Shown one piece after another: positions 61,994 to 64,000 of a stretch of 64,000 bases of DNA. Numbering within the stretch: the first letter of the stretch is position 1; every line of letters starts with the position of its first letter. The notes under the pieces are model-generated. The model was not told where the DNA came from. It did no database searches and was given only the letters and a program-made list of their open reading frames with translations. The DNA lies in NCBI GenBank assembly GCA_029265405.1, contig JAJUJI010000005.1, positions 62,001 through 126,000 of the forward strand. The letters run 5' to 3'. The position numbers and the translations under genes are program-made. This DNA is from Clostridiales bacterium (GTDB lineage Bacteria; Bacillota; Clostridia; Oscillospirales; Oscillospiraceae).

Positions 61994-63571
61994 CTATCTA
62001 TTGTCCGCCTCTATGGCTTCCGCGACGGCCAGGGCCCAGGTCAGGGCCCGCCCGAAGCTGTTTCCGTTCAGCAGCAGCGGATAATCCACCCCGTGAAAGC
62101 CGCCTGCGGCGTTGCCTACGGCATACAGGCCCGGTATAGGCTCCAGGAAGGGGTCCTGCACCCGCATTCCCGTGTCCGTTACCGCGCCGCCGAATACGTC
62201 CAGCAGCGAAGCGCCCCACTTGAGCGCATAAAACGGCGGCTTGACTATGCTGGTAAGCAGCTCGCCGCGCTTGCCGAAATCGAGGTCCTCCCCCAGGGCG
62301 TACAGCTCGTTGTACCTGTCCACGGCGGCCTTCAGGTTTTCCGCCGGGACCTTTATTTTTTCAGACAGCTCCTCCAGCGTGTCGGCCTTCCAGGCGCACC
62401 TTCCCTTTTCAACCATCTGCTCCACAGCCTCGCCCAGGCCGCAGTCCGGCGACCATTTGTCGCCCCAGTTGGCTATATTCAGCGGCACGACTCCCTGACC
62501 GCCGGTTATTTCAAACCTTGCCCCGTAATCCTCCAGCCACTTGCCGTCCATAATCGTATAGGCGATATCGTCGCCGGGCTGCATCATGACGCGCATGGAC
62601 TTGGCCTGGGTCCAGGTGTCCTCGTTCATGAAGCGCTTGCCCCTGGCGTTGACAAACAGGAAATAGAGCGAATAGTATGACGCGTCGTCGTCGCGGCGGC
62701 CGTGGACGGAAAGGGCCCAGGGCGGATTGTCCAGCGCCGCGCCCGCCCAATAGGCCATTTTATGCCCGTCGCCGGTGTTGTTGCCCTTGGGCCAGTATCT
62801 CGCGTTATGCACCTTCAGCGCCAGCGGGCAGAAGGCCTCCAGCATTTCGGGATCCCCCTCTATGTCGCCGGAAGCGAGGATGACGCCCTTTTTGCCCTTA
62901 AAGCGCGTGTATTTTCCTTCCTCCGCGCTTTCCGCAACGAAGGATACGACCCTGCCGCTTTCGTCCTTTTCCAGCTGCCTGGCGCGGACGGGGCGCAGGA
63001 TCCTCCCGCCGTTTTCAAGAACGGTCCTCTCCAGTATCTCGACTACGAGCTGCCCTCCCATATTGAACCTGTATTTGCTGCAGCCGGGCTTCTGGAACAC
63101 TATGTGCGTCCCGGGATACTCGTTGAAAACGGGGCCCTTGTAGTATCCGGTATATATCGTGGCGTCCACCGCCTCTCCGCCCTGCTCCATGAGCCAGTCG
63201 AAGGCCTCGCCGCTGCGGTTTATGTACAGCCAGAGCAGCTCCTCGTTGACGCGGCTGCCCGATACCGCCATCCAGTCCCGGGCGAACCTTTTCTTGTCTA
63301 TGCTGATGCCGAGCCTGCGCATGACCGCCGAATCCAGCACGCCCACATGGGCGGCGCGGCCCAAAAGCTGCGGATGCTTGTCCGCTATTATCACCTTCAT
63401 TCCCTTTTGGGCGCAGCGCGCCCCGGCGGCAAGGCCCGAAATGCCGCCTCCTACGATGGCAACGTCGGCTTCGTGCGTTTCAATAATCTGCTCCTCCCTC
63501 ACGGGCGCCGGCGGCGTTTCCCAGGACCAGCCTCGCTTGGGCGACAGTCTGCTGTAAAATTTAGGCTCCAT
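61994..63571 (-). CDS. FAD-dependent oxidoreductase (fumarate-reductase-like)
   Basis: 525 residues of the FAD_binding_2/flavocytochrome c family. FAD-binding GGGISGLAAGARCAQKGMKVIIAD at about 40-63 and the C-terminal PIPGLYAVGNAAGGFHGVDYPLLLNGNSFGRALTWA block are present. Without a heme or Fe-S domain it is presumably a soluble reductase of an enone, urocanate- or fumarate-like substrate. No signal peptide. Substrate unknown. Confidence 0.85.
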   Translation of the reverse strand: MEPKFYSRLSPKRGWSWETPPAPVREEQIIETHEADVAIVGGGISGLAAGARCAQKGMKVIIADKHPQLLGRAAHVGVLDSAVMRRLGISIDKKRFARDWMAVSGSRVNEELLWLYINRSGEAFDWLMEQGGEAVDATIYTGYYKGPVFNEYPGTHIVFQKPGCSKYRFNMGGQLVVEILERTVLENGGRILRPVRARQLEKDESGRVVSFVAESAEEGKYTRFKGKKGVILASGDIEGDPEMLEAFCPLALKVHNARYWPKGNNTGDGHKMAYWAGAALDNPPWALSVHGRRDDDASYYSLYFLFVNARGKRFMNEDTWTQAKSMRVMMQPGDDIAYTIMDGKWLEDYGARFEITGGQGVVPLNIANWGDKWSPDCGLGEAVEQMVEKGRCAWKADTLEELSEKIKVPAENLKAAVDRYNELYALGEDLDFGKRGELLTSIVKPPFYALKWGASLLDVFGGAVTDTGMRVQDPFLEPIPGLYAVGNAAGGFHGVDYPLLLNGNSFGRALTWALAVAEAIEADNR

Positions 63572-63700
63572 CGCTCGTTTCTTCCTTTCATGCCGGTTGC
63601 GGCTTGCTGTCTATTGACAATATAGCATAAAGTGGTTAAGCGGGATAGGCCTTCATTTATGAAATTATACAATCAGGTTTATATATGCCTTTAATCGGCA

Positions 63701-63729
63701 TTGACAACCGGCCGCGCGTATCATATCAT
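63701..63729 (+). promoter_or_regulatory. promoter of the ECF S-component gene
   Basis: TTGACA (63701-63706), 17-base spacer, TATCAT (63724-63729). A small stem GCCCG/CGGGC followed by TTTTT lies in the leader at about 63758-63776 and could attenuate. Confidence 0.65.
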
Positions 63730-63801
63730 CAATGCCACAGATTTTTTAGCCGCCCGGAGCGGGCTTTTTCCGAAACGCGGCGGCGCGAAAGGGAGATGCA
63801 A

Positions 63802-64000
63802 ATGCGCGACAACGTCAGGCGGGTAGTGTACGGCGCGGCGCTCGCCGCTCTTGTCTTTGCGGTGACCTGGTCGGTCAGGATACCCATTCCGGCCACAAAC
63901 GGAGGCTACGTAAATTTCGGCGACGTGGCCATCTACCTGGCCTCGTATGTATTCTGCGGGCCCCTGGCGGTTCTGGGAGCGGCGCTGGGCAGCGCGCTGG
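63802..64000 (+). CDS. ECF transporter S component, partial
   Basis: The first 66 codons of a membrane protein cut by the window end. The sequence VNFGDVAIYLASYVFCGPLAVLGAALGSAL matches the start of the ECF riboflavin-type substrate-binding (S) component family. ATG 63802 follows AAAGGGAG by 6 bases; ATG 63796 is in frame but closer. The vitamin transported cannot be told from this fragment. Confidence 0.82.
   Translation, partial: MRDNVRRVVYGAALAALVFAVTWSVRIPIPATNGGYVNFGDVAIYLASYVFCGPLAVLGAALGSAL

Overview
The window looks like the chromosome of a GC-rich, strictly anaerobic, endospore-forming member of the Clostridia (possibly an Oscillospiraceae-like gut lineage; the exact taxon cannot be read from the sequence). 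The case rests on an alpha/beta small acid-soluble spore protein, a class III anaerobic ribonucleotide reductase with its activase, a second glycyl radical enzyme, an anaerobic sulfatase-maturating enzyme, a type II pantothenate kinase, SLH and VanW envelope proteins, a glycine riboswitch and an ECF transporter component. Shine-Dalgarno sequences are strong, TTG and GTG starts are common, and many promoters are near-perfect sigma-A sites with 17-base spacers.

Layout. 1-500: a small flavin/PLP-oxidase-like protein and its terminator. 830-10900: a complete type I-C CRISPR-Cas locus in the order cas3-cas5c-cas8c-cas7c-cas4-cas1-cas2, followed by a leader and 22 identical 33-base repeats with 22 spacers. 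An internal start within cas8c probably makes Cas11c. The effector genes are clearly lower in GC than cas4-cas1-cas2, so the locus looks like a mosaic. 10900-20200: a small unknown protein plus a URO-D-like methyltransferase homologue, a divergent ATP-type PEP carboxykinase, a ROK regulator, a sulfatase with its maturase, and tRNA-Val(GAC). 20300-27100: a polar amino-acid ABC importer, a glycyl radical enzyme without an adjacent activase, and a glycine-riboswitch-controlled Na+/alanine-glycine symporter. 27100-32700: an ABC-2 exporter with a degenerate ATPase, the spore protein, a second URO-D-like protein, and a UPF0316/Nudix/alcohol-dehydrogenase run. 32700-35500: two MarR-type regulators that share an operator-like element, and an ArsB/NhaD-like permease. 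35600-46900: CoaW, HemW, a VanW protein, and an operon of a MacAB-like exporter with an SLH protein. 46900-51000: an amidohydrolase, a DUF362 ferredoxin protein and a PglF/CapD-like sugar-nucleotide dehydratase. 51200-56250: GreA-like factor, thioredoxin reductase, NrdD carrying a C-terminal redoxin domain, and NrdG, with an NrdR box. 56300-64000: a SWIM-SNF2 helicase, two divergent LysR regulators, an FAD-dependent reductase, and the start of an ECF S-component.

No wholly new multi-gene system could be demonstrated. The most distinctive features are the compositional mosaic and predicted Cas11c of the I-C locus, the NrdD-redoxin fusion beside trxB, the shared operator of the two glycine-tailed MarR proteins, and the unpartnered glycyl radical enzyme and URO-D paralogues.
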